Origin: Sporobolomyces roseus
Taxonomy: Eukaryota > Basidiomycota > Microbotryomycetes > Sporidiobolales > Sporidiobolaceae
Direction: 5' to 3'
Length of the DNA: 64,000 nucleotides
Assembly: GCA_016617785.1 (NCBI GenBank)
Contig: JADILM010000010.1
Span: forward strand, 682,001 to 746,000
In this document: one piece after another, positions 22,645 through 36,436 of the stretch
Numbering within the stretch: the first letter of the stretch is position 1
Layout of the letters: every line of letters begins with the position of its first letter
Made by a program: the position numbers and the translations under genes
Notes under the pieces: generated by a model
The model's database searches: none
What the model was told of the DNA's origin: nothing
The model's input: the letters and a program-made list of their open reading frames with translations, nothing else

Positions 22645-25035
22645 GCTCTCACGACACGGCTACCCTCCTCTCTTCAGTCTACTCTCTCCGGAATCAACTC
22701 GTCCTTTCTTTCGCTCCCTCTTCATCTTCAACTTGTTCTCATCCACTCTCTTCCGTCCCTCCCTCTCAACTCCCTATACTCCGTTCACAACTCACACAAA
22801 CTCTCTCCTCACTACGCAAAGCATCCCAATCATTCTCTTCTCTCCTTCCCTCTTCATCTTCTCCCCCACCTCAATTAGAGAAATACCTTTCCCTCCTCTC
22901 CCAATCCTCTACATCCCAATCCACTCTACTCTCTCTCACTTCCACACCACTCACTCTATTCCCCCAGCTTACTTCTCCCACTCGAACTTACCCAACTCTA
23001 CATCCCTCCGAATTAAAGGGAATTCACCAAATCTTACCAGTGTTGGAAAGGGTAGCGAGGGATTTAGGTTTGGTTTGTTTCAGAGATGACGAAGGATCCA
23101 TCTCGGAAGAGGAAACAGTTACTTTGAGTTTAGGGGGTAAAGTAATGGTAGTCGATTTCGAGGTACATCGCTCAGAGGAGGGTCAGAAGGAGGTAGTCAA
23201 GAAAGTTAAAGTTGCGTATGTTTTCAAAGGGGAACAAGAGTTTAATGATAGAGCCGCGAGGAAATTACAAGAGTTATTCTCGAACGAGGGAGAGGGCGAG
23301 GAAGCAGAAGAAGAAGAGAAATGGAGTGGAGTCAAGGAGGTGTTGAGGGAGTTGGGAGAATTGGATAAGAGGACAGAGAGGGAAGAGAAAGATTGGTTTG
23401 AGGCGTTGGACAAGTTGTGCGAGAAAACGGAAAAGGAACTTGTGAATTCGTAAAGTCACTTTCTCTCTCTCTCTCTTCCATATCCTTCTTTTGCCTCGCT
23501 CACAATCTCCGACTTTCCTGATCAGGTCACCTGGAGATTTTCCACGAATCCTCTCGAACCCTTCATCCCTCTATCCAACTCTCTTGAATCATTCAACTCC
23601 CTCCGCTCGACTAAACCCCGAGTATACCGATACTCCCTCTTCCTCTCGAGCACTCAAAGAATTAGACGAGATTCCAGGAACCTATACGATCAAACTCGAG
23701 CTGCCCCCTGCCGTTGGTCTGATCGAGGACAAGGAGGGGAAGGAGGTTGAGGGTTGGTATAGAGTACATCTCGAGCGAGGTGTCCCGATCAGTAAGAAGG
23801 TCGGTCGACGATTATTGGATGCATTGGGCATCCGATTCGAAGCTGGAGAGGGGAGAGGAGAGGAGAAGGGAGAGCCAATGGCCGAGGGAGAAAGAGGAGG
23901 GAAAACGATTGGCGAATTACTCGTCAGTGTCTCTTCCATTTCCACTCGAACGATCGACTGCAGGCTTTTCGAGTCCGAAAAGGACTTGGTTCGTGACTGA
24001 TGAGCGTTCGCTGTGTAGCTTGCCGAATCGAATCGACCATCCTCGAAAGATTCACAAACTCGTACGAACCAAGAGGAGGAGGAGGACGCTAGTTATACGA
24101 TCGTACGTGTTTCATCGCCTCCCCACTCTCATCCGCTCTTCATTCCGTCAAGCTCTCTGTGCCTCTAGAAAACTGAATCAATCTCTTTTCTTTTCTCCCT
24201 CTCAGTCTTTCGAACGATCCGATTCCTCTTCCTCCTCGAATCACCACAATTCTTTCCGCTTCAAACTCGCTACGAACCCTTTGACATCAGTCCCGAGAAC
24301 AGAAGAAGAATCTTTCGTCGTCACTGATCTTTGGGTCTCATCAAGCGAGACTCAAGAGGGAGAAGGAATGAAGAGATTAAGGGAAGCTATCGAGGTACGT
24401 TTCATCTTCTAGCACATCACATCCAAAGATGTCGTCTGATGCGCAGCGAGGATCTGAACGTACAGGTTTTGAGGGAACAAATTCGAATAAATGAGCTAGT
24501 TCTGAGCGTGGTCAATCCTTCTTCGCGAGATGATTCGTCAGAGGAGGATGAGAAGAGTCAGGGAGGTCCGAGGAAACGACGGAAAGTGACAATAGAAGGG
24601 GACGGACTGAGTTTGGATGAGTTGTTCGGAAATAACCGTAAGCGACAATTTCGAATCTATCTACTCTCTCCTCAAAATTGGGACTGATTAGATCCGCACT
24701 CTTCGCTAGATTCTACTCCGTCTACACCTCTGCCAGTCTACATCCACCTTTCGTCCCCTTCCCTACGCTCACTCGAATCTCCCTCAATCCTCATCTCATT
24801 CCCAACTCCTCATCTCCCACCTCATCTTGCTTCGCCTCTAGAGGTGATCATCACTTCGACAGCAACAGGTTACCAGGTGAGAGTGCTGAGTAAGAAGTTG
24901 GATTCGAGTTTGAGAGCTGTGATAGAGGGTGAGAAGGCTCGAATGGTTTTAGATAGAACGGGTGATTTGGGAGTCTTTTTGAGATGGGTTTGTAGAGTGC
25001 TATCCTCAACGTCGAGTACACCCTCGGCGTATTAG
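22641..25035 (+). CDS. MED1: Mediator complex subunit 1-like protein
   Basis: Exons are 22641-23449, 23526-23922, 24019-24102, 24206-24394, 24466-24637 and 24692-25035 (664 residues). After a Ser-rich N-terminus the protein has ARDLGLVCFRDD, VTLSLGGKVMVVDFEV and VVKKVKVAYVF, which fit the Med1 fold (Pfam Med1): a helix, a Gly-containing strand, then a hydrophobic strand pair. A GTYTIKLELPPAVGL block and a C-terminal strand-rich section ending with FLRWVCRVLSST follow. MED1 belongs to the middle module of Mediator, bridging activators and Pol II in the nucleus. Sequence identity in this family is always weak, so the name rests on motif order. It lies head-to-head with the kinase at 18926-22530. 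Confidence 0.6.
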
Positions 25036-25176
25036 ATTAGATTGAAATCGATGTCGTTGCGAAGCAGAAGAAGAAAGAAAAGAGAAAGTTTTCATCCCCA
25101 CTCTCCCCAAAGTTTTCCCTCTTTTCTCCCTTCTCCTCCTTGTTTCTCCCCCCATCGCCTCGACTCGAAACTAAAG

Positions 25177-27442
<2,266 letters not shown>

Positions 27443-27912
27443 ACGAATTGGCGACGACAAACCTTCACATCTTTCATATCTTCTACATTTCCTTGCTGTT
27501 CTTCTTCATATCCCCTTCTTCACTTCTGTGCCTATCTGTGCCAATCAAAAGTCCATGCGTCTTGCAGCTCTTTCAGTCTCGAGAAGGTGTCGTTACGAAC
27601 GAGAGAGGAAATCAGTAAACTTGACTTCGAATCCTCCGACTCGTTCCTTCGTCTGCCTTGATTGTGGCGCCTTGACACCCGAAGCTACGAGCGGCCTCGT
27701 CAACGTCGACCCGCTTGAGCGTCGATGAGGGGAGAGCAAGTTTCAATCACGCGATTGTTCTTTCGCTTGCGACTTTGAACTTTCGCTGTCGCTGCGTCTT
27801 TCCCTGATCGCTTTCTCATGCCTTCGGCTTCGATCCGCTTGCTCTCTTTGAATTGTTTCGCTCTGGCTACAACGTGCTTCCGAGTGCTTTCGCTCTGCTC
27901 CATAGTCGAGAA
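27443..27912. other. Intergenic region upstream of the DUF202 gene
   Basis: About 470 bases carrying the PGM 3' end and the promoter of the next gene; pyrimidine-rich toward the start. No gene seen. Confidence 0.5.
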
Positions 27913-29039
27913 ATGAGCGAAAATTCTTTTTTGCTTCCTACCACTTCCTCTCCCGCTTCTTACGGCTCAGACAGTACTTCCAGACTCATGAACAACTCTC
28001 AAGCACAATCCACACAACCAGCGACCTTCCCTCCTCAGCCTCATCCTTCCACCTCGTCAATCAACCCCACTGCCGGTTCCTCCCCTCCCCTCCCTCCTTC
28101 ACCCCCGAGAACAGCCTCAAGCTTACGTAGGAGGAATGGAAAGTCTACTGTAGATCCAGGAGAGCAGGGAAAAGGAAAGGGGAGATGGAGTTTACCGAGA
28201 ATAGCGTTCGAGTTGGAGAATAAAGGATCTGTCGCTAGGGATCATCTAGCAAGCGAGTGAGTCACTCCTTCTACTGCTAGTCACTGTAAGCTGTCGAGCG
28301 GGAGTCCAGGGCGTGAGCTGATATTCTCGAGCCGATTGGTTTCGCAGGAGAACTTTCCTCGCTTGGTTACGAACTTCCCTAGCTCTAGCTAGTATCGGGA
28401 TTGGTGCGTCGACTCTTGGAAATTCTGCTAGGGCGAACAGAAGCTGAACTCTCGTGATTTGTTGTGGTTCGTCTCACAGCTATTACCCAACTGTTTCGCC
28501 TTCCCGCCTCGACGACCTCTTCTACACCGACTCAACCCTCCTCAGCCTCTCTCGCACGCTCTTCGGAAGCACTCGCCGCTACCCTCGCCCCCTTATCCTC
28601 AGAATACCCTCAGTTGACAACAGCTCTACAATCGATTTTCGAAGCGCAACAACTCGAGCTCTCGCAAGCGATCTCGAAGATAGAGGATTCGACCAGGTAT
28701 CGACATCTAGGTAACCCGATCGGTGGAACGTTGATCGCTCTCGCATTGGTGTTCCTGTTCCTCGGTGCGTCTTCCTCTGCTTTGTGACTTTCCGCACAAC
28801 GAAACTCAGTAAGTCTTGATGGTACGCAGGTGCACATCGTTATTTCACGGTTCAAGCGGCACTGATGAAGACTCCCTCGATGTTCCCTCCATCGAGGAGG
28901 AGTGTCGCTTTCTCGGGAGTTTGCGTTGGTGCTTTGGTGATTTCAGCTTTCGTCGCTGTGCTAGCTACGAGGTGAGTCTGTCGTGTCGCTCTCAGCGTCT
29001 TATGATACTGGCTGATTTCTTCACGACGCGCTCAGGTGA
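27913..29039 (+). CDS. DUF202-domain membrane protein
   Basis: Exons are 27913-28256, 28348-28403, 28480-28764, 28830-28971 and 29036-29039 (276 residues). A Ser/Pro-rich N-terminus of about 100 residues precedes the DUF202 signature ARDHLASERTFLAWLRTSLA. The three expected membrane segments are there: SLALASIGIAITQLF, IGGTLIALALVFLFLG and FSGVCVGALVISAFVAVLA. A loop of about 80 residues is inserted between the first two. DUF202 proteins are small membrane proteins related to the membrane part of VTC polyphosphate polymerase subunits; function here is unknown. The terminal exon is four bases: the last base of an Arg codon plus TGA. Confidence 0.8.
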
Positions 29040-29446
29040 CACGCATTTTCATTCCCCTGCTTTCCTCTCGATTCCCAGCCTTTCTTCTGCAGTCGCATCG
29101 AACATACGCTGTACCTTTCAGTACTTCTTATACCACTCAACTTCTCCTGCTATCGGGACACAACCCTTTCCTTTTCTGACGACAGGCGACGCGGAGAGAA
29201 GCTCAAGTCTCGACATTGCGATTCGAAAGACTCGGCTACTGCTCATATCGAGCTCATCGGAACGAAAACAGAAGCTCAGATTACAGCAAGGAGGAATTCA
29301 AGGAGACAAGAGAAAGAGGGAGTTTGCGCTTTGGGCTGAATGTTGGTGGTCCAAAGAAAGCTGTGAGAGCATAAATCGCTTCAGCAAATCGCTTCAGCAG
29401 GGTCGTGGTTGAGACTCCGGCTCTAGACCTACCTCTCAAGCTCTCC
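29040..29446. other. Intergenic space between convergent genes
   Basis: About 400 bases between two 3' ends; nothing recognisable. Confidence 0.5.
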
Positions 29447-30161
29447 TCACCAGTCGAGGCTGTCTACTTGGAATAATGCTTCATCTCCACCCTGCGCTTG
29501 AACGAAGTCCCATTTAGTCCAGACCGTACGACGGACAAGGGGATCGACATGCGTAGTGAGATCAATCGCTTTCAGACACCTACGGCTCATGGGCGTGTCT
29601 CTATCTTGCGATCTTACCCAGTATTCTGCGAAGTGTTGAAGGAAATCGCGGACGGTGATCCCCTTCGGTTTGTAGAGATCCCAGGATCGGTAAAGAGGGT
29701 CCGTGAAGCTGATTGCGATCGTGCGAGATGCAGGACTAGTTACGAACTCGTCGAGCACAGTCGAGTAGGAGGAGGGATGATAGATTTTCGATGATCTGTC
29801 GGTGTTGAGCATTTTTGCAGTCTCGAGAGAAAGAAAGACTCCATCAATTTCATCAATCATTGGATGAAGTTCTACGTACGCTCCGCGTGGAGTCGGAACT
29901 TGGGGCGGACCAGCACGAAAGAGGACTTGATCGAATTTCGAGTCCTGCGAAGCCAGAGAGGATCAAATTCCGTCAAAGGAGGGAAGAGATGTCGGGAAGG
30001 CTCACCTGAGTGAGTCTCTGAAGCTTCTTACAAATCCTACTAGCTTTCTTGAGCTCACAGTAGTCTAGTTCGAGGAGAGTTTGAATCCATGACTCTTCCG
30101 GAAGAGTGAGGGCGATAGGGAGCTTTCCGAGACTGGCGGGAGTAGGAGTAGTTGAAGACAT
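29447..30161 (-). CDS. Small F-box family protein, copy B
   Basis: Two exons, 30161-30006 and 29944-29447 (217 residues). The F-box is more diverged than in the other copies: LPEESWIQTLLELDYCEL, with Asp-Glu-Leu of LPDEL changed to Glu-Glu-Ser. The shared C-terminal domain is present, with YSTVLDEFVTSPAS and ITVRDFLQHFAEYW, but the GGNRT-type ending is altered. Exon 1 is 52 codons with a phase-0 intron, as in copies C and D. It may be drifting, though the frame is intact. Confidence 0.75.
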
Positions 30162-30404
30162 GGCTGTGAGAGGTTTGGGAGTTGCAAGCGATATGAGTTG
30201 GGAGAGATGGAGTGAAGAGGAGGAAGGAAAGAGAGGAATCTGAGAGGTTCATCATCTCCGCGGCGAGTCCGATCCAGCTTCATTTCGTTTAAGCCGCTTC
30301 ATCCGACGACGAGCAATCACAGAAGGGTATGGAGGTTGAAACGATTCATTTCTTGGGGTATGCACTACATTCAATTTCAAGCTAGAACGATTCTCTCTTT
30401 CCTC

Positions 30405-31186
30405 CTAGTAGTTGTTCTCGTAAGCGTCGCGAGAGAAGCCTGGGTCGAAGCGATACGAGTCAGCTTGACGAGATAGGTAAGTGCAGAGATGACGACGTAC
30501 TGTTCTCTGCTTGACGACGGGCAGAACGCTGAGCTTCTTCGCGATCAATGAAATCTAGACCCTTCGTTTCGATGAGTTTGTCAGCTTCGGCGCCTGCGAA
30601 AGCAGCAAAAAGCTCTTTGGCCATCTATTTCAGAGAGTGTGAGGGAATGAGCCGAAATATGGAAATGGTCGAGGGAAAGCGTCGACAAACTTGGTGATTG
30701 GGAGGTTTTCCGCCGTTTTGAGCTACGTGACGTTCGTAAGTCTTCTCAGCCTAGATAGCGACATAGCAATATTGTCAGTGTTGCTCTCTGCGTCGATGGG
30801 CGAGGCGGGGAGAAAGAAGACGGAGATTCCGATTTTCGTTCCAATCTCCGGCTCCTTTCCTCCTGATTCTCGACTTGACAGGAGAGGAGCTCAGCTACCT
30901 CGAAGCAAGCAGCACCGGCAACAATTTCGTGGGTCCATGACGACTCGTGAGGTTGCTCGTTTTGAACCTGCGAAGTTTCGAAAGTTTGGGGGGTCAATGC
31001 AAATTTCGTTCTACAGTTATGGAACGACTTACCTTGTTGTAAGCTTGAGCTTGTTCTGAATCGTGGTGAAAGCTGGACGCCCGAAACGTGTCAGTCAAGA
31101 TCGCAGGACAATTTTTGATTCGAAGGGGGGGAAAGAGGGGGAAAGGAAAGGAAAGGAGGACGAGGAGAAGCGACGTACAATCCCAT
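30405..31186 (-). CDS. CipC-like protein (DUF3759)
   Basis: This is a small protein of about 110 residues spread over six short exons, so simple ORF scans miss it. It starts at 31186 with ATGGGATT (an 8-base coding exon), followed by FHHDSEQAQAYNK, VQNEQPHESSWTHEIVAGAA, AEKTYERHVAQNGGKP, then FAGAEADKLIETKGLDF and a final SFSRDAYENNY with the stop at 30405-30407. The MGFFHHDS start, the HE-S-x-THE-x-VAGAA block and the AGAEADKL block are the hallmark of the concanamycin-induced protein C family of fungi. Family members respond to stress or host contact in several fungi, but no biochemical function is established. Probably cytosolic; no signal peptide. Confidence 0.82.
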
Positions 31187-31719
31187 GTTATTCAAAGTGT
31201 ACTGTCGATGGAGTGTTGAGTAGTAGAGAGTATGAGAGAGGGCGAGAAAATGAGGAAGAGGAAGAAAGAGAAGAACAGTAAACGGGTTTTGGAAACGATT
31301 CGACCTCCTCATGCACAGCTCCACTCCTTGATTGCGTAGTCAGGTTCTCGACGATTCGACGACGCAATCTAACATGCTACGCTAATCTAGTGTACTATCT
31401 TTAGTAACTGCCGGATCTGAAGATTATTTTTGGTCGTTTCGAGATTCGTTATTTCACGTTTTCGCAGTCGCATGAGAATGGAGAAACGACGAGGTCGAGA
31501 GTCAACGCATGCACTTGTGCTAGGATTCCGCTCTCCGAGTCTAACTCTGGCGAGCTCGCTCAGGAGCATCAGTAGGAAATGAGCGAATATTTGACAGACT
31601 AGAACTAAAAAACGATACATGAAGCGTTACGAAGTGTACTGATAAAGGACGTGAGATAATGCGAAAAGATATAACATGCTGATACAACCGAGAGAAGCCC
31701 AATAAGATATAACTGCCTC
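31187..31719. other. Intergenic region
   Basis: About 530 bases with the CipC-like promoter and the 3' end of the GPI-type gene. No coding signal. Confidence 0.5.
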
Positions 31720-32883
31720 CTAGCAGAGCAGCGTTACGCCCAACATCGAAACGAAGAGAATGGTCAAAGAGGGTAAAGTCATTGAGAGAGGCGAGGCAGA
31801 GATGCCCATAGCGACACCTCCCTTCGACGTATCAGCGTAGTACCTTTAGAGACGAGGGATGATGGTTAGCAAGATGGACAACGCGATGGAGAGGAGAGAG
31901 AAAGCTCACTTTGGTTTCGAATCGTAATTCTTCACTTGATACAACGGAAGGACTTGATTGCTCGTGCCACATGTTGAACCCTACGATTCCAATTCTTCGT
32001 CTTAGTACATCTTTCGAACTACTGAGAGCGAAAAAGAAGCGTACGAGAATATAGTTACACGCGTTCTTACATTGACCTTGATTCGTGACTGGAGGAGATC
32101 CATTCGGGTTCGAGCATTGATCGAGACATGCTGCTGTTCTCAGTCGACAATCTGTACGAGGAATGTCCCGTTTCAGTTCGATGCGAGGAACTCAGCAATT
32201 CAGATATCGACGTACCATAGGTATTTATCGGTACAGTCAAGGGTTGCAATCGACTATCCGCTCCATCATTACACTCGCAATTCCATCCCATCGTATCGGC
32301 ATTACAGCTGTGAGGTCGTGCAGGACTACGAATCAGTCTCGTTCTGATGCGAAGACACAATCGACTGAAATGCGAACTCACAAATTCTTCGACACGATCG
32401 CTCCAGTTTTGCTACACCCTGAAGTTGCACAGAACGCCGTCGTCTGATTACAGATTGAAATCCTAGTTGATGAACTCTAGAGTAGTAATTCGAAAAAGCA
32501 AGAAAGGTCGCCGATAATTTATCGAAGGGGTAAGCTAGCGTTCCTCTTCCCTCTACGAGAAAGCGGAAAGAGCATGCCTCTTCTGTCAGGTTGTAGGTGT
32601 AGCCTGGTAGGTATTGAGCGAGTGATTGAGCACTTTGAGTTGCGAAAGCGCCTTGAGCGGTAGCTGTCGCATAGGCAGGAACTGAAAGTAATCTCGTGTC
32701 TGTCGCGGTTGCATTCACTGTGAGGTAGTCAACGATTCAGTAAGGACTTCTAGGGAGAGAAAGGGAGTCGAAGGAGGTTCGTTCATCGATCAACATTTCC
32801 AAGTTGCGAGAGAAGTTGGACTCACTAGGTGCCGCTAGAGCTGAGCTGACTAAGCTGAGAGAAAGGACGAGAGCCTTTAGCAT
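31720..32883 (-). CDS. Cys-rich secreted protein with GPI-anchor signal
   Basis: Exons are 32883-32826, 32717-32557, 32443-32382, 32307-32216, 32151-32045, 31980-31910 and 31843-31720 (224 residues). A signal peptide (MLKALVLSLSLVSSALAAP) is followed by a Cys-rich domain with FCATSGC, CNADTMGWNCECNDG, a Y-D-C-R pattern and CNYILGSTCGTSNQ. The C-terminus is hydrophobic (MTLPSLTILFVSMLGVTLLC), preceded by small residues, as expected for GPI addition. The Cys spacing, with 'W-x-C-x-C-x-D-G' then 'Y-D-C', resembles the DUF7707 proteins common in basidiomycetes. A cell-wall or surface location is inferred. Confidence 0.75.
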
Positions 32884-33140
32884 CTTGAGGAGAGGTCGAG
32901 TCGAGGAGGGAAGAAAAGGAGGAAGTGGAGGAGGGGAGAGGGAAAGGGAGAAGTGTCTCAGAATTTCCGTCCCCACTAGCTTTCTCTCTCTCTCTCCCCT
33001 CCTCTCCCTCCCTCTCCCTAACTCTTTCGTTCCGTACTCAGACCGTCACTGAATCGCATACCCAGCGCAAGATCTAGTCAAAGAGAAGCGCCACCTTCGA
33101 ACTTCAAGTACTCTTTCACAGATCGGGTTCAATCAGCGTG

Positions 33141-34765
33141 ATGGCAATGTTCTTTGGTAACCGCCCTTCGTACGTTCAAGCATCATGGCAGAATCAAAGG
33201 ATCTACCCTCGAATGGAACCCAACTTTGATCAACCCGAACCTACTTCTCCTCCTCGCAACTCTGAACGAAGAAGTTCGGCTTCCTCTACTTCTGCCTTCC
33301 CTCCCATCTCCCGTTCCCGATCTACTCCCTCTGCGACTTCTCCTCCCACTACACTCGAGACAACTTCAGAGACCCCGACTGCAACTACAGTTCGACCAGT
33401 TCAACCACCACCACTTTATTTCCCAGGTGCGAATCGACAAACCTCTTTCTCTCCCACTCACGACTCTCCTTCCTTACCTCCGAACCACATCCCTTCTATC
33501 AATTCCGCTTCTACACGACTCTCCATCGTTCCTTGGTCTTATCATCCGATCCCTTTGGCTCCTCAAACGAAATCTCAGAAATTCAAAAAATGGATTCGAC
33601 TACCTGAAATCTGGCAGTGTTTGAAACAAGAACAAGAAGTCTTGTTTGAAGGATGGCCAGTCGAATTCGGTGGGAAACCCATGCTGATGGTAACGAAGAA
33701 GAAGAAAGGTCGACCCAACTCGACTTACAAAGAGGGAGATGAGGAATCTAGTCTAGGGGATAGGTTGAGTCGTTTATCATCTAGGCGTTCGGGGGCTTCG
33801 AGGGCAGATTCGGGAGTAGCCATGTCGAGAGGTCCGACCATGGATCAGCAACAACATCCTTTGGAACCTTTGTTTAGGAAGAGGATACAAGATTTGAACG
33901 AGGTCATTAATGAGGGATTGGTATTGAGTCGAGGGTGGTTAGCGTTGGTCGAATTAATGTTCATTGTTTGGATGTTGGCACTTATCGTTGCTTTGGGTCA
34001 AGGAGGTGGTGCTCAAACGGGGTTCTTGAAAGGTGTCGAAGTGAGTTTGAGCTGTTTTTTTTCTTCGACAGTGTCGCTAGTCGAAGGTACTGACAATCTC
34101 TTTTCGTTTTCAAACAGATCGCTCTCGTACTAGTCATCATCCTTTCCGCTCTCGCGATCAACGGAGTCCGAGTAAGTCTTCTTTCCCTTTTTTCTCCTTC
34201 ATCCCTTACTCTCGCTCCTCGCACTTCCTCGTCTCTTCTCCTGACGCACGCCTCCTTCCGTCCTCTCGATCGACTGACGATTCTCTGCCCCCGATAGATG
34301 CGACGATGGAAACTCTCTGAACAACTTCGCAAGCGTACTCGAGACTGGTCCCCACTCCCTATCACTTCCTCCACCAACACTCAATTAATGCGAAATTACC
34401 TCGACGGAGAAGCCGATCAAAGAGAAGTACAACAATCTAGAGATATGCCAGTTATGAGATGGAGGTTACGAGAAATCGAGGTAAAATCCTCTCTCTTTCC
34501 CTCCTTTTCTTTGAGTACGAGCTGATTAGATTTTGGGGGGATTTGATGGGGTTAGGGAGGATATTGGATTGGGTATAGACCGATTGTTAGATGTGAATTA
34601 ATCACTCCTGCTACGAGAACGAATCCTCAAGCTAGGATCGAGAGGGAGATCGAGACGGAGGAGGGGGCAGGAGTAGTGGCATCGAGGGATACGGAAGGAT
34701 CTGGAGCGATGGGAGAATTACCACCTGGATATGAGGATGATGATGATGTGCTTGCGAGGAGGTAG
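33141..34765 (+). CDS. Predicted membrane protein of unknown function
   Basis: Exons are 33141-34040, 34118-34171, 34298-34480 and 34556-34765 (448 residues). The first 140 residues are Ser/Pro/Thr-rich and probably disordered. A conserved-looking block follows (WIRLPEIWQCLKQEQEVLF and GWPVEFGGKP). Two membrane helices then lie close together: LVELMFIVWMLALIVAL and EIALVLVIILSALAING. A basic, amphipathic stretch (MRRWKLSEQLRKRTRDW) follows directly. The topology, two helices in a hairpin with both soluble parts on the same side, suggests an ER or nuclear-envelope protein, but I cannot assign a family. Confidence 0.7.
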
Positions 34766-35407
34766 TCGACGAGCAAGATGGGAAGAATAACTTGTAGCAT
34801 TCTACGATCTCTTTTAAATGTTTGTGGTCGTTTCTCACTTGTAGGGTACTGGACCTGGATTTGGGTTGTTGATTCGCCAATTGTAGCACTGTTTGGATCT
34901 TGCAAGGGTATCGAATGAGTCTCGAGTCGGCTGAGAAGTAGTGCGAGAGGATTGAGTCCTGTTTTCTTGAATCGGTTGCTACGCTGTAGTGACCCCTCCT
35001 GTGACCAGTTTGGTCTGAAGTACCGTCCAGTGTCGCGCAGAAGCTGATCCTACGAAACCAGAGAGAGCAAGGTGACCGAAGAGAGGAAAAACAAGCGAAA
35101 CGAGCAGCGGGAGGAGCGTTTCCGATGCAATCTCACCAGGAGCATGAGTCAAGCGCAGATCAGAAGGATGTACGATTATGGGGTGGATGGTTGAGGAGCA
35201 AGGGTTGGATTCAAAGAGAGAGAGGAGAAAGAAGGGAAGACGTTTTGCTTCTTCACCTTGTCGTCAACCTTCCTCTAGTGAGTAAATTGAACCTTCTAGC
35301 CACTCTTGCACCCTTCAAGACTATTACAACTCTATCGAACTAGTCTCGGAAGTGATTGAAACTGATTTATTCCGTTTCATCTCATCGTCAAACAGCACTT
35401 CCAAACA
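34766..35407. other. Upstream region of ATP17 with probable 5' UTR intron
   Basis: About 640 bases without a gene. A donor-like GTGAGT at 35279 and an acceptor CAAACAG ending at 35396, 11 bases before the ATP17 start codon, suggest an intron in the 5' UTR. Confidence 0.4.
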
Positions 35408-36132
35408 ATGGCTTCCCGTTTAGCAACTCTCGTACCCCCCAAGATCGCTTCTCCTTCAGCCATTGGTGCTCCCCAATCAGCTGCTCGTATGACTCGAGTT
35501 GTCGATTTCTACTCCAAGGTAATTTATATTCTCTCTCCCTTCCTAACCCATTCGAAGCGATACTGATGCACGAGGGGTTTGTGATATTTATGTAGCTTCC
35601 CAAAGGATCAGCCCCCGCTAAGAAGGCAGGATTGAACCCTTTCTCGAGATACAAGGCTCGTTACTTTGATGGTCCTAACGCTTCGGCAGCTCCTTTCCTT
35701 CATGCTATTGGTGGTCTCTTCTTGATCGGTTACACTATCGACTGTAAGCCTCTCCACTCTCTTCCGTTGGACCCAGACGGATTTTCGAGGTTGACCTTTT
35801 CCTTCGTTTTCATTTTGCAGACAACATGCACTTGAAGCACCACAAGAAGTAAGTCTACCACTCAGCTTGTTCAGATCAGTTCGAGTGGATCGACAGAAGT
35901 GGAAGGCTATCTGCTAGGAGCAGTCTCGCTTGACGGTTTTTGATCCTATTGCGAAAATGGAACTGACGAATCTTCCCTCTGACTCACCTTTCCATCTCTC
36001 TACTGTGTCTCGAACTCAAACAGCAACCACCACGTGAGCTTGACCTTCCTCCCGAGGTGCCGGTTAAAGCTGTACTGATTCTGCTTCTTTCTCTCTTTCC
36101 CTCCTTCGTTCTCCTCGACATTCTACAGTAGT
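35408..36132 (+). CDS. ATP17: Mitochondrial ATP synthase Fo subunit f
   Basis: Exons are 35408-35518, 35596-35743, 35821-35848, 36024-36033 and 36130-36132 (99 residues, close to yeast Atp17). The motif order LVPPKI, RVVDFYSKLPKG, then RYKARYFDGPNASA and a single membrane helix (HAIGGLFLIGYTIDY) before MHLKHHK is diagnostic. It sits in the inner-membrane Fo sector at the dimer interface. Exon 4 is a 10-base microexon (Asn-Asn-His-His region) and exon 5 is the stop codon alone after a TACAG acceptor. If the last intron were retained, translation would run 14 residues further to a TGA at 36076. Confidence 0.9.
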
Positions 36133-36436
36133 CTACTCTTGACGAGTGATGGGTTAGGATGAAGAAAAGGTGTTTTCTGTGATTTATAGTAGTAGTGGTA
36201 GTTGGTAGATAAAGGAGGATGGTTCTGTAGAGAGTGAGGTGGGAAGAAAGAGGGGGGTTTGAATTCGAAATATTTGAAAAGAACCGTCGTCGTTGTTAGT
36301 TAAAACGAGGTCCACTTTGAGAGGGAAGAGTTCTCGATACGTGTTTGCTGAGAGTCAGAAAGAGAGTTGAGATTCGTCATTCGGTTGAATGAGTTGAAAA
36401 ATTCTCTCTTTCACCTTCACTTCTTGTCGACCTAAG

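Noticed and set aside
22650..22652. Minus-strand start for the kinase at 22652
   Set aside because: The codon is GTG, not ATG, and it overlaps the MED1 coding start; not accepted as a start.
36034..36078. ATP17 read-through C-terminus ending at TGA
   Set aside because: The extension does not match the family, whereas splicing to the TAG at 36130 ends the protein at the usual place; kept only as an intron-retention possibility.
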